In this document: piece by piece, positions 40,705 through 52,846 of the stretch
Layout of the letters: each line of letters opens with the position of its first letter
Numbering within the stretch: position 1 is the stretch's first letter
Assembly (NCBI RefSeq): GCF_000227115.2
Contig: NC_016483.1
Location: 62,001 to 126,000, forward strand
Origin: Naumovozyma dairenensis CBS 421
Lineage: Eukaryota; Ascomycota; Saccharomycetes; Saccharomycetales; Saccharomycetaceae
Length of the DNA stretch: 64,000 bases
Reading direction: 5' to 3'
The notes under the pieces: model-generated
Seen by the model: the letters and a program-made list of their open reading frames with translations, nothing else
The model's database searches: none
Told to the model about the DNA's origin: nothing
Position numbers and translations under genes: made by a program

Positions 40705-42185
40705 TTTTCATTTATTTTTTGGGTGACGTTTAGAGAGTTTAGTTGGAAAAAACACAAGGTATATTGCCAAGAATTCGATCAGCAACAAACAATAAGATGT
40801 TTTTACAAAGGTGACAGTTTTATGCATCAACAGAAACGAATCATCCATTATTCTTATATAGGAGAGAAAATGGGAAAATGGTTTCTTTGCCATTAAGATA
40901 GCTATTGAAGAACTTGACATATTGTCATCACACTGTTATGGCAACTGTTGAATCTTAACAGATCCGCTCCATTGAAAAGTTTTGAAGAGGCTTTTTTTCC
41001 GTTGTTTTAGTTTTGCCATTTCGGGCAAATAGATCTGTGTCTGCCCTGTTTACATTTAGCCATAAGAAGAAAATATATTACATGGAAAGACTCTTAAAGC
41101 AATCCAAAGACGTTAGTCGACTAGTAGATTTTAGTCAAGAGAAACAACGACCAATCGCTACTGCATTATTATCTGTGGCTAATAATGTATGTGTGTTCCG
41201 GTAATTAGAACGGTACCTTTGTGTTACTAACGGTACTTAAAAATTTCGAGAATGAGAGATATTTGGGCCAAAACGAGCGGCACCCAAAGCTGAACATGGA
41301 CATCACACAGATTGCCATGTACGATTTCGTTTCTTTCGTCCACTTCATGTACGGATATTATTAGCAATGTACCCAAATACGTAATATAAAATTAGAACTT
41401 GCCCGTTTACCCACCTACTCCAAATTTGAAAAATCAGTCGTTAATTCGTTAACACTTCTTCGTTTGCAACAGCGAAGTCCGTACTTGCAACCTCGTAATA
41501 TCAAACTTTTTGGGGAATAAAACAATGTTCATAAGAAAATTTAAAAGTCTCTTTTCGATTTACCACAACTGCTACATATTTTACTTACTGTTTTGGATGA
41601 GAATTATCCACATATAATGGCCAAGTTCATACCAAACAGTAGCAATGATTTACATGGAGTATTGGGATGACTCTCAAAGCAAAACGGAAAAGTTTATTAT
41701 TCAACATAGCTTTTGAGGATCTACAAAATAAGCTTCCTATTAACTGGGATATAGCTGTTATTGAAGACCTCATCCTTTTCTTTAATGGCAAACATGTATC
41801 CAGTAGATACTCTCTTCTTGTGTTAGCGAAGTTTTATTTAGTTTAGCATTCACTCCCTCCAGAAGTAGATAAGCTTAATCATACAGCCAAAGTTAACAAA
41901 CATCATTAGCCGCTAGATTGAATTCCCTTACAAATCTTGTATCGCTTCCGGCACCACCTTTATGCATCGGCCAAGTTTCGAATAGATTGTCTCAATTTTG
42001 TGACACAGCCAGTCATAAACATTCCCAAGAAAATAGACTAGACAAAGAAAAGAATATAAAAAGAACTCGTGTCAGTAACAAAACTCTTTACATCAATATA
42101 TTTTCTTTAACCCTTTCTTATTATTTTTTTTTCCTACTTTTTTCATCAGGATAGACACAATTTCTACTTTAGCTATCTAAAAACC
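40705..42185. other. Divergent intergenic region SFG1/SPS4
   Basis: About 1.5 kb with no credible gene or RNA. Several short frames (40708-42154) have no domain or codon bias. Probably two promoters. Confidence 0.5.
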
Positions 42186-43259
42186 ATGTCTTTTCATAGA
42201 AAACATAGCTCAACTACAACAAAAAACGTTCCTATTATCTTGTCAAAATCATTAAGTCAAGAACAAGTTGAGAAAGAACGTACTTTAAATAAAGGACAAA
42301 ATGTAAAGGGACAAGGAACTATTGCAGCTTCCAGTCTAACCAAAACACATGATGTTCACTTAGCGGACGATCTAGAAAATGTCGACTTCCAAAATGAACA
42401 AAATCCAATTATAGAAGATATTCCTGTGGATTGTAACGATTCTATTGATAATGTTTATCCAATACGCCCAGAATTACCTTTATTTAGATCTGTTGAACAT
42501 TTGAAGGTTTATCCTATGGTTCAAGAAACAAATAACGCATTGAAAGGATTTGCTGTCACAAGAGTAATCATAGCAAATTCAAAAAAAATGGCCAAAAGAA
42601 TCCTAACTTCAAAGCCGGCAAGATGTATGGTTCCAGTTGCAAACACATTGGATAGTATTGGTAATTCAACGTTAAATATGACGGATAAAATTATTCCGGC
42701 AGCAATGACAACGTCTTTTAGTGATATACACGAACATTTTATGGTCCCAGTTAAAAAAGTACAAAAGTTTACCAAGGATACTAAATTAAGATCCGTTAGT
42801 CTTAGCAAGAAGTATGTTTACAAACCAAGTCACGATAGGTTAATTGAATTTAGAAAATACTATAACAGAAAATTGATTGATACGAATAATAGACCTTTGA
42901 TCAGAGGTTCGCTTGACCCTCTTGCTCGCCCAATAAATGTTAAGGCGGAAGATATGATCGTGAAATATTTACCCAGCGAAACCCCTCTAACCAATCATGA
43001 GTTTTGTTGCGAAGTTAACAAGAGTGCATATTTGAGTACAGCGGTTGTTTCCAGAAGTATACCCTTGTTGAAAAGAAGAATATATACTTTAATGATGGTG
43101 CCTTGCTCTTATTTGGAATATGCAAATAGAAAATTAAACAAAAATCTCGACGAAAAGAAGGATTTAGGTTTCAAGAACACTTATCATGCTACAATGGATA
43201 CATTAAAGGAACTAAATGGAGAAATGTTTAAGAAGATAACAAGAAGGCCAAAAGTTTAG
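42186..43259 (+). CDS. SPS4: Sps4-like sporulation and lipid-droplet protein
   Basis: 357 residues, against about 338. After a polar N-terminal 90 residues comes a segment rich in short amphipathic repeats: YPMVQETNNALKGFAVTRVI, VPVANTLDSIGNSTLNMTDKIIPA, MVPVKKVQKFTKDTKL. This is the perilipin-like pattern seen in Sps4 and the lipid-droplet protein Pet10/Pln1. A second conserved block (RSIPLLKRRIYTLMMVPCSYLEYANRKLN) follows. Sps4 is made in sporulation and associates with lipid droplets. The next gene is RPL20, as for YOR313C next to RPL20B. Domain evidence is moderate and synteny strong. Confidence 0.83.
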   Translation: MSFHRKHSSTTTKNVPIILSKSLSQEQVEKERTLNKGQNVKGQGTIAASSLTKTHDVHLADDLENVDFQNEQNPIIEDIPVDCNDSIDNVYPIRPELPLFRSVEHLKVYPMVQETNNALKGFAVTRVIIANSKKMAKRILTSKPARCMVPVANTLDSIGNSTLNMTDKIIPAAMTTSFSDIHEHFMVPVKKVQKFTKDTKLRSVSLSKKYVYKPSHDRLIEFRKYYNRKLIDTNNRPLIRGSLDPLARPINVKAEDMIVKYLPSETPLTNHEFCCEVNKSAYLSTAVVSRSIPLLKRRIYTLMMVPCSYLEYANRKLNKNLDEKKDLGFKNTYHATMDTLKELNGEMFKKITRRPKV

Positions 43260-43743
43260 TGGGCTTTCAGAGTCTTCATGTTTGATTAATCAAGTTAAGG
43301 ATGGCACCTTTTTCTACTGCATGTTCTTCATTATTGAAATAAATATATATATCTCTATATAACTATATAGTCTTTTAATAAAAAATTCTATTTCTGTTTT
43401 TGGCCCTTAAATAATCCTTTTTGAAAATTACGTCTGTAAGATCATTTGACTTTGTAAGGATGAGAAATAAGACTGTTACACCCGGACATTTTAAAACATG
43501 TTGTTTTTTCTGGCACATTACTAAAACGAACCGTGTCGGAAAATTGATACCATTATGAGAAGGCGCCGGGAGAACCAATATTCTTCCGCCTACGAAAACC
43601 ATCCTGAACAAAGTCAGTCCCAAGCAGGATCTCCCTACGAGTTGGCACTCTAGCCTACAGGATCGATGAAATTCATGTAGAATAAAACAAGCTTTAATTT
43701 AATCGTTGTCTTATAAATCCACAACGAAATACAGTACCGAAAA
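43260..43743. other. Intergenic SPS4/RPL20 with ribosomal-protein promoter
   Basis: About 480 bp. A Rap1-type site (43478-43490) is followed by T-rich DNA and then the probable RPL20 leader near 43700-43744. Confidence 0.6.
43478..43490 (+). promoter_or_regulatory. Rap1 site of RPL20
   Basis: ACACCCGGACATT fits the Rap1 consensus ACACCCRYACAYM closely, about 265 bp before the predicted start codon. Most yeast ribosomal protein genes are driven by Rap1 with Fhl1/Ifh1. Confidence 0.8.
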
Positions 43744-44697
<954 letters not shown>

Positions 44698-45277
44698 TTT
44701 GGTACATAAAAAAATATTATTATTAAAAAAAATTCCTTTGCATATCTATGTATATCTGTGTTGTATAAAATTTGAACTTTGTTTTATAAATTCTAATAAG
44801 ACTTAATGTAAATGACAATAGAAAAAAAAATCCTCAAAAATTATTAGACGGTTTAAAGTTCACATACACGTTTCTTTCTCTATCTAACTGATGAATAACT
44901 GCATTAATTAATCAGTCTTTTTATAGCCAACGGCAGACTTTAATATTGGAATAGTTGATATCTACTTATGTGATTTTATTTGAACCTTTTGCGTCGCTAA
45001 TATATTTCTCTCAGTGTGTCATCCAAAACGCCACCGGGTAACCGAGAAAATAGGAAAGTAAATAATGGCAAAGTAGCATATGAAGATTTACCACGCAAGG
45101 CTTCTGATCAGAGTTTAACTCTGAAACTTTATGGTATGAGCAACCGAAACTATTAGTGAATGATACGTTATACGAAGTTGTAATCTATCATTACTAGGTA
45201 AGGAACTCTTTCAACGATTTATAGTGGATCTAGTTTTGCTATTTTAGATAAAGCATCTATATTTTTTTTTCGAGACA
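44698..45277. other. Intergenic RPL20/DGK1
   Basis: About 580 bp. It contains a Reb1 site and otherwise AT-rich sequence. No other feature recognised. Confidence 0.5.
45035..45041 (+). promoter_or_regulatory. Reb1 site (CGGGTAA) before DGK1
   Basis: CGGGTAA, within ACCGGGTAACCG, lies 237 bp before the DGK1 ATG. Reb1 binds TTACCCG/CGGGTAA and is known to activate DGK1 in S. cerevisiae, so a conserved site is plausible. Confidence 0.7.
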
Positions 45278-46159
45278 ATGGTCGATGTTGTGATGCTAGA
45301 TCAGACTAATCTGCTACCGGATGAAAAATTAACAAGTTTGAAAAGTTTCGATAATTTTGATTCCTCTCTTAAGAAAAGGAAATCTATAAAACCCATAAAA
45401 GTCACCAAGGTAACAACTGTTGATGACGATGACGTTCATCTTCCCGTTACTGAAATCCATTTGAAATCTCATGAATGGTTTGGTGATTTTATAACTAAAC
45501 ATGAAATTCCCAGAAAAGTTTTTCATTCATCTATTGGTTTCATCACTATTTATTTATACACTAAAGGAATCGATTACAAGAAGATCAAGACTCCATTAAT
45601 ATATGCCTTTGTGATCATCTTTATCTTAGATTTGATTAGATTACGCTGGGCTTATTTTAATAAACTTTATTGTGGAACCGTAGGTGCATTGATGAGAAAG
45701 AAAGAAATACATACTTACAATGGTGTTCTTTGGTACATACTCGGTTTGATTTTTTCATTTAGCTTTTTTTCTAAAGATGTAGCTTTAATTTCTTTGTTTT
45801 TATTAAGTTGGTCCGATACTGCTGCATCCACGTTTGGTAGAAAATATGGGTATTTAACGCCAAAATTAGCACGAAATAAATCATTAGCGGGATCTTTAGC
45901 TGCATTTATTGTTGGATTTGTAACGACTTTGTTGTTTTACGGTTACCTTGTACCTCGTTATGATTATGTTAATAAATTAGGTGAGATTCAATGGACTCCA
46001 CAAACTAGTAAGTTGAGTCTAAATACTCTTTCATGGTTAGGTGGATTAGTCGGAGCTTTAAGTGAAGGTATCGATCTCTTCAACTGGGACGATAATTTTA
46101 CGATTCCTGTTCTATCTTCCATATTCTTAAGTACTGTCATCCATGTGTTTAAGAAATGA
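45278..46159 (+). CDS. DGK1: Dgk1, CTP-dependent diacylglycerol kinase
   Basis: 293 residues, against about 290. After a polar N-terminal 80 residues comes EIPRKVFHSSIGFITIYLYT, the start of the CTP-transferase-type membrane domain, with several membrane segments. Conserved features are RWAYFNKLYCGTVGALMRKKE, SWSDTAASTFGRKYG (the CTP-binding region) and LARNKSLAGSLAAF. The enzyme of the ER and nuclear membrane phosphorylates diacylglycerol with CTP to phosphatidate, opposing the lipin Pah1. It sits between RPL20 and NOP58 as in YOR311C. A Reb1 site lies upstream. Confidence 0.95.
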   Translation: MVDVVMLDQTNLLPDEKLTSLKSFDNFDSSLKKRKSIKPIKVTKVTTVDDDDVHLPVTEIHLKSHEWFGDFITKHEIPRKVFHSSIGFITIYLYTKGIDYKKIKTPLIYAFVIIFILDLIRLRWAYFNKLYCGTVGALMRKKEIHTYNGVLWYILGLIFSFSFFSKDVALISLFLLSWSDTAASTFGRKYGYLTPKLARNKSLAGSLAAFIVGFVTTLLFYGYLVPRYDYVNKLGEIQWTPQTSKLSLNTLSWLGGLVGALSEGIDLFNWDDNFTIPVLSSIFLSTVIHVFKK

Positions 46160-46985
46160 TTAGATACATATGACCTACCATAATGATAATTAAATAGAAA
46201 TTTCAAACTCTAAGGAAAAGCAAGAAAGGAAACAAAAGCAAGAATATGGAACCGAATGCATTGCACATGAGAAGTATGTCTATTTACTTATAAGTATTTC
46301 ACATGTTTGTTTTCCATTCGTGAGATCGAGGAGGAGGTAAAGAGCCACAGATCGAACAATCAAGATAGAATTACGTTTAATATTTCAATATAGAATACCC
46401 CTTGGTACTTATATAAGTACATATTAAGCCGACAGCGTTATATATTTTATTAAGATGAGGATTAAGTGGCAGACCTTGGAGGTATTCATTGTCTAGAATC
46501 GTCAACTGAAAGATAAAAGTTGGTAACTATTGGAATCCTATTGATCTGAGTGTAGCATATTTCTGTTCAACACAATATTACATTTCCAACTGCCTAAGAG
46601 TATACTTCAGCGTCATTCTATCGATGAATTAGACTTACTATAAAAGTGTATTTTAGTCGATATAAAATGCTTTTCGTTTCCAATTTTAGCCGCTGACGGC
46701 ATATTCCTAATTGGTCCTTTAGAGAAACGACGGGTAGCCCCTTCACATTGAAAAAGGCTAAGATCATTGTTGACGAACGGAAACTGAAAAATTGTGAAAA
46801 ATTTCTTTCTTCGAAAAGTTTGCCTCATCGAAAAAATTTTAATAGTGAAAAATAAAAATATAGCATAATATACATATTTTTCAATATATTTGCTAGCCAG
46901 GTCTTCTTTAATTCAACGTAATATAGAAGAAAGAAGTACATTAATCAGGTAACTGAAGTAGAACTCTCAAAATACTGATACCACT
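46160..46985. other. Intergenic DGK1/NOP58
   Basis: About 825 bp holding the NOP58 promoter with PAC and RRPE motifs. No gene recognised in the first half. Confidence 0.5.
46795..46840 (+). promoter_or_regulatory. RRPE and PAC motifs before NOP58
   Basis: TGAAAAATTT at 46795-46804 (RRPE), CTCATCG at 46824-46830 (PAC on the other strand, GCGATGAG type, one base short) and AAAAATTTT directly after. These pair up in promoters of ribosome-biogenesis genes, bound by Stb3 and Dot6/Tod6, and NOP58 belongs to that set. Confidence 0.75.
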
Positions 46986-48557
46986 ATGTCATACGTCTTA
47001 ACTGAAACCTCGGCTGGTTATGCTCTTTTGAAGGCATCCGATAAGAAAATTTACAAGTCTTCTTCTTTGATTCAAGATCTAGATACTTCCGATAAAGTCT
47101 TGAAAGAATTTAAGATTGCAGCTTTTTCCAAATTCAGCTCTGCTGCTAATGCCTTAGAAGAATCAAACTCTATCATTGAAGGTAAAGTGTCCCCACAATT
47201 AGAAAAACTTTTAGAAGAAATTAAGAAGGATAAGAAATCAACTTTGATTGTTAGTGAAACTAAATTAGCCAATTCCATCAACAAGTTAGGCTTAAACTTT
47301 AATGTTGTTTCTGATGCAGTCACTTTAGATATTTACAGAGCTGTCAAAGAATATCTACCTGAATTATTACCAGGTTTGAATGATTCTGATTTAAATAAAA
47401 TGTCCCTAGGTTTAGCACATTCTATTGGTCGTCATAAATTGAAATTCTCAGCTGACAAAGTCGATGTTATGATTATCCAAGCTATCGCCTTATTAGATGA
47501 TTTAGATAAAGAATTAAATACCTACGCCATGAGATGTAAGGAATGGTACGGGTGGCATTTCCCTGAACTAGCTAAGATTGTTACAGACTCTGTCGCTTAC
47601 GCTAGACTTATCTTGACCATGGGTGTCAGATCAAAAGCTTCTGAAACTGATATGAGTGAAATTTTACCAGAAGAAATTGAAGAACGTGTTAAGACTGCCG
47701 CTGAAGTTTCCATGGGTACTGAAATTACTCAAATCGATTTAGATAACATTAAATGTTTAGCTGATCAAATTGTTGAATTTGCTGCTTACAGAGAACAATT
47801 ATCTAACTACTTATCTGCTAGAATGAAGGCTATTGCTCCAAACTTGACTCAATTAGTTGGTGAATTAGTTGGTGCTAGATTAATAGCTCATTCTGGTTCT
47901 TTAATCTCTTTGGCTAAATCTCCAGCCTCCACTATTCAAATCTTAGGTGCTGAAAAAGCATTGTTCAGAGCTTTAAAGACAAAACATGATACCCCAAAAT
48001 ACGGTCTTCTATATCACGCTTCTTTAGTTGGTCAAGCTACTGGTAAGAACAAGGGTAAGATTGCTAGAGTTTTAGCTGCTAAAGCTGCTGTTTCTTTACG
48101 TTATGATGCCCTTGCTGAAGATAGAGATGACTCTGGTGACATTGGTCTTGAAGCTAGAGCTAAGGTTGAAAACAGGTTGTCACAATTAGAAGGAAGAGAT
48201 TTAAGGACTACACCAAAGGTTGTTCGTGAAGCTAAGAAGGTTGAAATCACTGAAGCCCAAGCTTATAATGCTGATGCCGATACTGTTGCCGAACCAGCTG
48301 CTTCTAAGTCTGAATCTGGTTCGGATTCCGATTCTGACTCTGACGATGAAGAAGAAGAAAAGAAAGAAAAGAAAGATAAGAAAGATAAGAAAGAAAAGAA
48401 GGATAAGAAAGACAAGAAAGACAAGAAAAGAAAGAGAGATGAAGAAGAAGTAGAATCTAAAGAATCTAAGAAATCCAAGAAAGATAAGAAAGAAAAGAAA
48501 GACAAAAAGGATAAGAAAGAAAAGAAATCCAAGAAGGAAAAGAAGGAAAAGAAATAA
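46986..48557 (+). CDS. NOP58: Nop58, core protein of box C/D snoRNPs
   Basis: 523 residues, against about 511. The N-terminal domain begins [20 protein letters not shown]. The coiled coil and NOP domain run to about residue 400, with the signature [24 protein letters not shown]. The C-terminus is a Lys-rich KKD/KKE repeat from about residue 455. Nop58 pairs with Nop56 and fibrillarin (Nop1) to guide 2'-O-methylation and pre-rRNA processing in the nucleolus. The KKD/E tail is typical. Neighbours match YOR310C. Confidence 0.97.
   Translation: MSYVLTETSAGYALLKASDKKIYKSSSLIQDLDTSDKVLKEFKIAAFSKFSSAANALEESNSIIEGKVSPQLEKLLEEIKKDKKSTLIVSETKLANSINKLGLNFNVVSDAVTLDIYRAVKEYLPELLPGLNDSDLNKMSLGLAHSIGRHKLKFSADKVDVMIIQAIALLDDLDKELNTYAMRCKEWYGWHFPELAKIVTDSVAYARLILTMGVRSKASETDMSEILPEEIEERVKTAAEVSMGTEITQIDLDNIKCLADQIVEFAAYREQLSNYLSARMKAIAPNLTQLVGELVGARLIAHSGSLISLAKSPASTIQILGAEKALFRALKTKHDTPKYGLLYHASLVGQATGKNKGKIARVLAAKAAVSLRYDALAEDRDDSGDIGLEARAKVENRLSQLEGRDLRTTPKVVREAKKVEITEAQAYNADADTVAEPAASKSESGSDSDSDSDDEEEEKKEKKDKKDKKEKKDKKDKKDKKRKRDEEEVESKESKKSKKDKKEKKDKKDKKEKKSKKEKKEKK
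48355..48556 (+). repeat. AAG/GAA/GAT imperfect repeat coding the Nop58 KKD/E tail
   Basis: Purine-rich triplet repeats encode KKDKK- and KKEKK-type units. The reverse strand reads as a hydrophobic Ser/Phe/Leu shadow frame and is not a gene. Confidence 0.8.
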
Positions 48558-49256
48558 CTTTAAATGTATTATATTGTTAACGAATTATTTTATTTCCCAT
48601 CTATCATCTCTAGTATTATTCATTTAGGATTTTTCTCCTCTGATATATCCTCACCAAAGAAAATTTTAACCATCATGGAAACAATTGCAATAATTGTTAT
48701 TAAAAATTTAAAACAAAATCTGTAAATTAGAATTTCACATCCTTAATAAACACGGAATTATTATACTTATTATTTGAAAACGTTGATTTCTTTATGTAAC
48801 AAAAAGCATCAAGCATGCATATCCATATAGTATATACGCTACCATTCTTTTTTACATAGTATTATAGTATTATATGAAGTTTAAGTGACCGAACGATTAA
48901 GCCAATATGCAGAAGAATCTCAGTGGACTGGTATGAACCACCAGAAATCTCTTGACCTTCGTTTCAATAAAAGATATATAAACTAAGGTGTTCGGATTCA
49001 ATGCGTGAAGCTGTGTTGTTTACTTTTCAAAAAAAAATATCTTAATAGTGAAAATTGTTAAAAGTTCCTGCACTTGGGCATCAATTAAAAATTAAAGTAG
49101 TCTAAGTTTAAACTTAGGTTAAAGATAAGCTAGAAGCACCGTCTCCCTTTCGTAACCATAGATATAGATCCCAAAGCAATTAATATAGAATATTATCCAA
49201 ACATAACGTATACGGAGGTAAAAGGTTAGAGGTATACTTACGAATTTGAACGGGAA
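48558..49256. other. Intergenic NOP58/SNU66
   Basis: About 700 bp. No feature recognised beyond AT-rich UTR and promoter sequence. Confidence 0.45.
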
Positions 49257-51026
49257 ATGTCTGAAGTGAATAATTCGGGAGTTGCAAGAAACGAATCACT
49301 TTCGGTAGAAGAAACAAATAAGTTACGGATATCATTAGGTCTGAAACCTATCCCAATCCCAACAAAAAACAACTTAGTTTCCAAAGATATAGGATTAGAA
49401 ACACGACTTGAAGCAGTAAAGAAGGAGAACGAATCTGTTGATGGAAAACCACATTTCATAGCAAATGATAAAATTAACTTATTGAGGCGTAGATTAACGA
49501 ACATTAAGAACAATATTGGGAAAGTAACTTTATTAGATGAACAAGAAAGGAAAACTGACCCAACAGGTGATGAAGACTGGTTACCAAAAATTGGGCAGCG
49601 TAAGAAGTCAGGTGGTGCAGCACTAAAAAAGAAGCAAAGAGTTGCCCTAAGTTACGAACATGAAGAAGAAGATGATGAATCTGGTGCAAATTTCCCAATC
49701 ATGAAACTAGCTCATAATATTAGTGATATAAAAGCAGGGAAAGATATCATCTTGACCTTAAAAGAAAGTAATATACTTGACGATGATGATAGGGGAAGTG
49801 AGGATGAAGCCGGTGATATGTTAGAGAATGAATCCCTGAGGCAAGAAAAGGAGGATCTTAAAAATCTTGAATTGCGGCAAATGAACAAAGAAAGGAGAAG
49901 GAAGAAGATAGCATTAACTATTGGTAGTAGAGCGATTGAAGATGATGAAATGAACCAAAAGGACATAGAAGGTAAGTCGACATTGGTGATTGGAGCCAAA
50001 AATAACATCAACTCTGAGAAACCAATTTCTTTCACGAATTCTAGCAATAAATTGAAAGTTGTCCTACCTAGTGATGAGGAGGAGTCTGATATCGGAGATT
50101 TCAAGCCTGCGAAAATAAGGAAAAGAAGTAAAAAGCAAGATAGCAAAATATTGAATAAAAGGAAAAAGATATCAATACATCACGCCATCAAGAATGTTGA
50201 GCTTACAGATGAAGAAGAGAATGATAATTCTTTAGATTCGCTTGATACTCTAGCACCAACATTGAAAAAAGGGAAAAGTAAATCGGAAACAGCAGATTTA
50301 TCATCGAGAAAAATAACACCGGAAGATATAGCATTACAAATACGGAAGGAGAAGTTCGAAGAGGAAGAACGTTCCAAAGGAATTGATAGGTTAAGGAAGG
50401 CAGCGGCAAGTCCGCGTATTGTTATTGATGAAAGTACAGTATTTTTAGAATCTTTAGGTTCTACTTTACCAACTACCACTGAGACAGACACTATACCCAA
50501 GTCACATATTGAGAAAACGTCTAATGAACTAGTTAGGCGTGATGAGAATGCGGAAATAAGTGCTGAAGGCAATGAGAACAATTTTGTGGTCCAAGAACCA
50601 AACTTTACTGATGGATTAGCGTCAACTTTACAGTTTCTTCAAACCCGTGGTGTTTTCGAAGATATCAAAGCTAAGGATAATCATTCCAGCAGTTCAAATA
50701 AAGTAGATGATCAGACACTAAAAGTTAGAAGGTCTATGACAGTTGAGGAAGTGCATCAATCAATTGAAGAAACTGTTAAAAAAAATAAACAAAAATATCC
50801 AGCAAGAGGACTGGAACGTGATGCGTTACAAGATTATAATCCATCGATATCATTAATTTACAAGGACAAGGAGGGCAATGAACTGACAACTAAAGAAGCT
50901 TACAAAAGATTATCGCAGAAATTTCATGGAACGAAGAGTAACGAGAAAAAATTAGCCAAAGCAAGAGAGAAAATAAAGGCACGGAATAGACAGAATAATG
51001 CAAATAATACATTTGGGTTTATATAA
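49257..51026 (+). CDS. SNU66: Snu66, tri-snRNP splicing factor (SART1 family)
   Basis: 589 residues, against about 587. The start has SVEETNKLRISLGLKPIPIP, the SART1/Snu66 N-terminal LRxxLGLKPL motif. Long charged helices follow (EDLKNLELRQMNKERRRKKI), and the C-terminus has FTDGLASTLQFLQTRGVF and then KDKEGNELTTKEAYKRLSQK, a conserved SART1 block. Snu66 belongs to the U4/U6.U5 tri-snRNP and helps spliceosome activation; in other yeasts it binds the ubiquitin-like Hub1. Neighbours match YOR308C. Confidence 0.95.
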   Translation: MSEVNNSGVARNESLSVEETNKLRISLGLKPIPIPTKNNLVSKDIGLETRLEAVKKENESVDGKPHFIANDKINLLRRRLTNIKNNIGKVTLLDEQERKTDPTGDEDWLPKIGQRKKSGGAALKKKQRVALSYEHEEEDDESGANFPIMKLAHNISDIKAGKDIILTLKESNILDDDDRGSEDEAGDMLENESLRQEKEDLKNLELRQMNKERRRKKIALTIGSRAIEDDEMNQKDIEGKSTLVIGAKNNINSEKPISFTNSSNKLKVVLPSDEEESDIGDFKPAKIRKRSKKQDSKILNKRKKISIHHAIKNVELTDEEENDNSLDSLDTLAPTLKKGKSKSETADLSSRKITPEDIALQIRKEKFEEEERSKGIDRLRKAAASPRIVIDESTVFLESLGSTLPTTTETDTIPKSHIEKTSNELVRRDENAEISAEGNENNFVVQEPNFTDGLASTLQFLQTRGVFEDIKAKDNHSSSSNKVDDQTLKVRRSMTVEEVHQSIEETVKKNKQKYPARGLERDALQDYNPSISLIYKDKEGNELTTKEAYKRLSQKFHGTKSNEKKLAKAREKIKARNRQNNANNTFGFI

Positions 51027-51412
51027 GGGCATTTCATATGTATATATACATTTCTAAATAGACATTATAGAAAACAAAGGCAAGCATCAATACTTCGTTA
51101 TTTTTTGATGACGGAATTAGCCGCCATCAGAACCGCCAAAATAAACAAACAAATAAGTAAATAAGTAAACAAGTAAACAACTTTCTCGCGTGAAAATTTT
51201 CGCAAAACAATGCAACTGTCAGCTGGGCTATATAGAAAACAATAGTGGCAGCTCATATACAAAGAGAAAAACAAAAACATTCCATGGTGAATGAGATCGG
51301 TATTATTCTGGGTTGGATATTTTAAAGATTTATATTAACTTTAGAATTGAAAAGATTACAGTAGGAAAAGTGAAAACGATTGATTTTGAAATAAAAAAGT
51401 TAAAGATTAGCT
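51027..51412. other. Intergenic SNU66/SLY41
   Basis: About 385 bp with an AAGTAAACAAGTAAAC-like short repeat near 51142-51178. No gene recognised. Confidence 0.45.
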
Positions 51413-52846
51413 ATGTCTGAGACCACTACAGAGTCAATTACGACGAAACGTCGTGGATCTATTCATAAAAACTTATATGACGATAGTCTTTTCCAACTGC
51501 CGAATGCTAATGATATATCCAAGATGGGACTATACAATGAATATAGGAACATCCCAAGACATATTAACCATAACCATCATCGGTATAGAAGCCAAAAAAC
51601 TACCACTTCTCGATCATACCGTAATGGACTATTCAATATCGAGATTCCAGATTTAAAATCGATTAAGGCAAGACAATTTATACCAGAAATTGATATTAAG
51701 ATTACGATTTTATGTCTAGCATGGTATATTACATCGTCCATTTCTAGTAATCTTTCTAAGGCCATCTTGAAGGGGTTTAAACATCCTGTTGCGTTAACTG
51801 AGTTACAATTTTTGATAAGTGCGACATTATGTATAATGTTCGTTAGCTTATTGAATCTAAATGAAAAGTTCAAGAAAAGTGCAGACTTCAATCATCGTAA
51901 GTTAACTTGTTTAAACAAAATCATAGACAAGTTTCCTGAAATGATTATACCGAAATATTTGAACGGTAGTTTCCAAGATAGTATTATTAACACTTTTTTG
52001 AAACCAAATCAAATAGTGATAATGACAGTTTTCCCCATGGGTCTATTCCAATTTGTCGGACATATTACATCCCATAATGCTACAGCATTAGTTCCAATCT
52101 CTATTGTTCATTCCGTTAAGGCATTATCTCCCATTGCGACTGTTGGATATTATTATTTTATTAAAGGTGGTAAGAAAAGAGCTGATTATAATGAATATAC
52201 ATTTCTTACGTTGTCAATTTTAATATTTGGAGTTATAGTAACATGCTGGTTTACACATAATAATACAAAGAAAACTAATGGTGCAAAGACAGTGATCAGC
52301 AGTTCTTCATTGATACTAGGTTTAATATATTCATGTATTTCCATGATAATTTTCGTTGCGCAAAATATATTTGCCAAGGAAATGTTTAACAAGAAAAGTA
52401 ATTCATATTCAACATCTCATAAGAAAGAATATTTACCATCCACATCCATTGAACATTCCGCAACACATACTGCTACGAAACATATTGACAAGATCACAAT
52501 ATTATTTTATTGTTCCACCATTGGGTTCATCTTGACATTTATTCCGTTCATAACAGGAGAATTAATCAAAAAAAATAATAGTGTGTTCCACGATTTAACC
52601 CTTCATATTTTACAATTAGCTATAATTCATGGTGTAGCACACTTCATTCAAGCTTTATTTGCGTTCCAATTGATTGCGTTATTAAGTTCAGTTAATTATT
52701 CTGTGGCAAACATACTGAAGCGAATTGTTATTATTTTAGTGGCACTATCTTGGGAATCTCATGTTAATTGGGGTCAATTCCTAGGACTGACATTTACTTT
52801 GATTGGATTATACGGTTATGATAAATATGGGCTGGTTAGATTGTAA
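51413..52846 (+). CDS. SLY41: Sly41, ER/Golgi triose-phosphate-translocator-like transporter
   Basis: 477 residues, against about 453. A polar N-terminal 90 residues precede about ten hydrophobic helices. The TPT/nucleotide-sugar transporter pattern is seen in LCLAWYITSSISSNLSKAIL, FKHPVALTELQFLISA and VSIVHSVKALSPIATVGYYY, ending with NYSVANILKRIVIILVALSW and FIGLYGYDKYG-type residues. Sly41 is a multicopy suppressor of ER-to-Golgi transport loss (ypt1) and is thought to carry phosphorylated metabolites. Neighbours match YOR307C. Confidence 0.94.
   Translation: MSETTTESITTKRRGSIHKNLYDDSLFQLPNANDISKMGLYNEYRNIPRHINHNHHRYRSQKTTTSRSYRNGLFNIEIPDLKSIKARQFIPEIDIKITILCLAWYITSSISSNLSKAILKGFKHPVALTELQFLISATLCIMFVSLLNLNEKFKKSADFNHRKLTCLNKIIDKFPEMIIPKYLNGSFQDSIINTFLKPNQIVIMTVFPMGLFQFVGHITSHNATALVPISIVHSVKALSPIATVGYYYFIKGGKKRADYNEYTFLTLSILIFGVIVTCWFTHNNTKKTNGAKTVISSSSLILGLIYSCISMIIFVAQNIFAKEMFNKKSNSYSTSHKKEYLPSTSIEHSATHTATKHIDKITILFYCSTIGFILTFIPFITGELIKKNNSVFHDLTLHILQLAIIHGVAHFIQALFAFQLIALLSSVNYSVANILKRIVIILVALSWESHVNWGQFLGLTFTLIGLYGYDKYGLVRL

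Noticed and set aside
46298..46305. TTCACATG (inositol-type element) between DGK1 and NOP58
   Set aside because: It lies downstream of DGK1 and nearly 700 bp before NOP58, with no known link; probably chance.
48263..48532. Minus-strand Ser/Phe/Leu-rich frame opposite the Nop58 tail
   Set aside because: It is the antisense reading of the Lys-rich triplet repeat.
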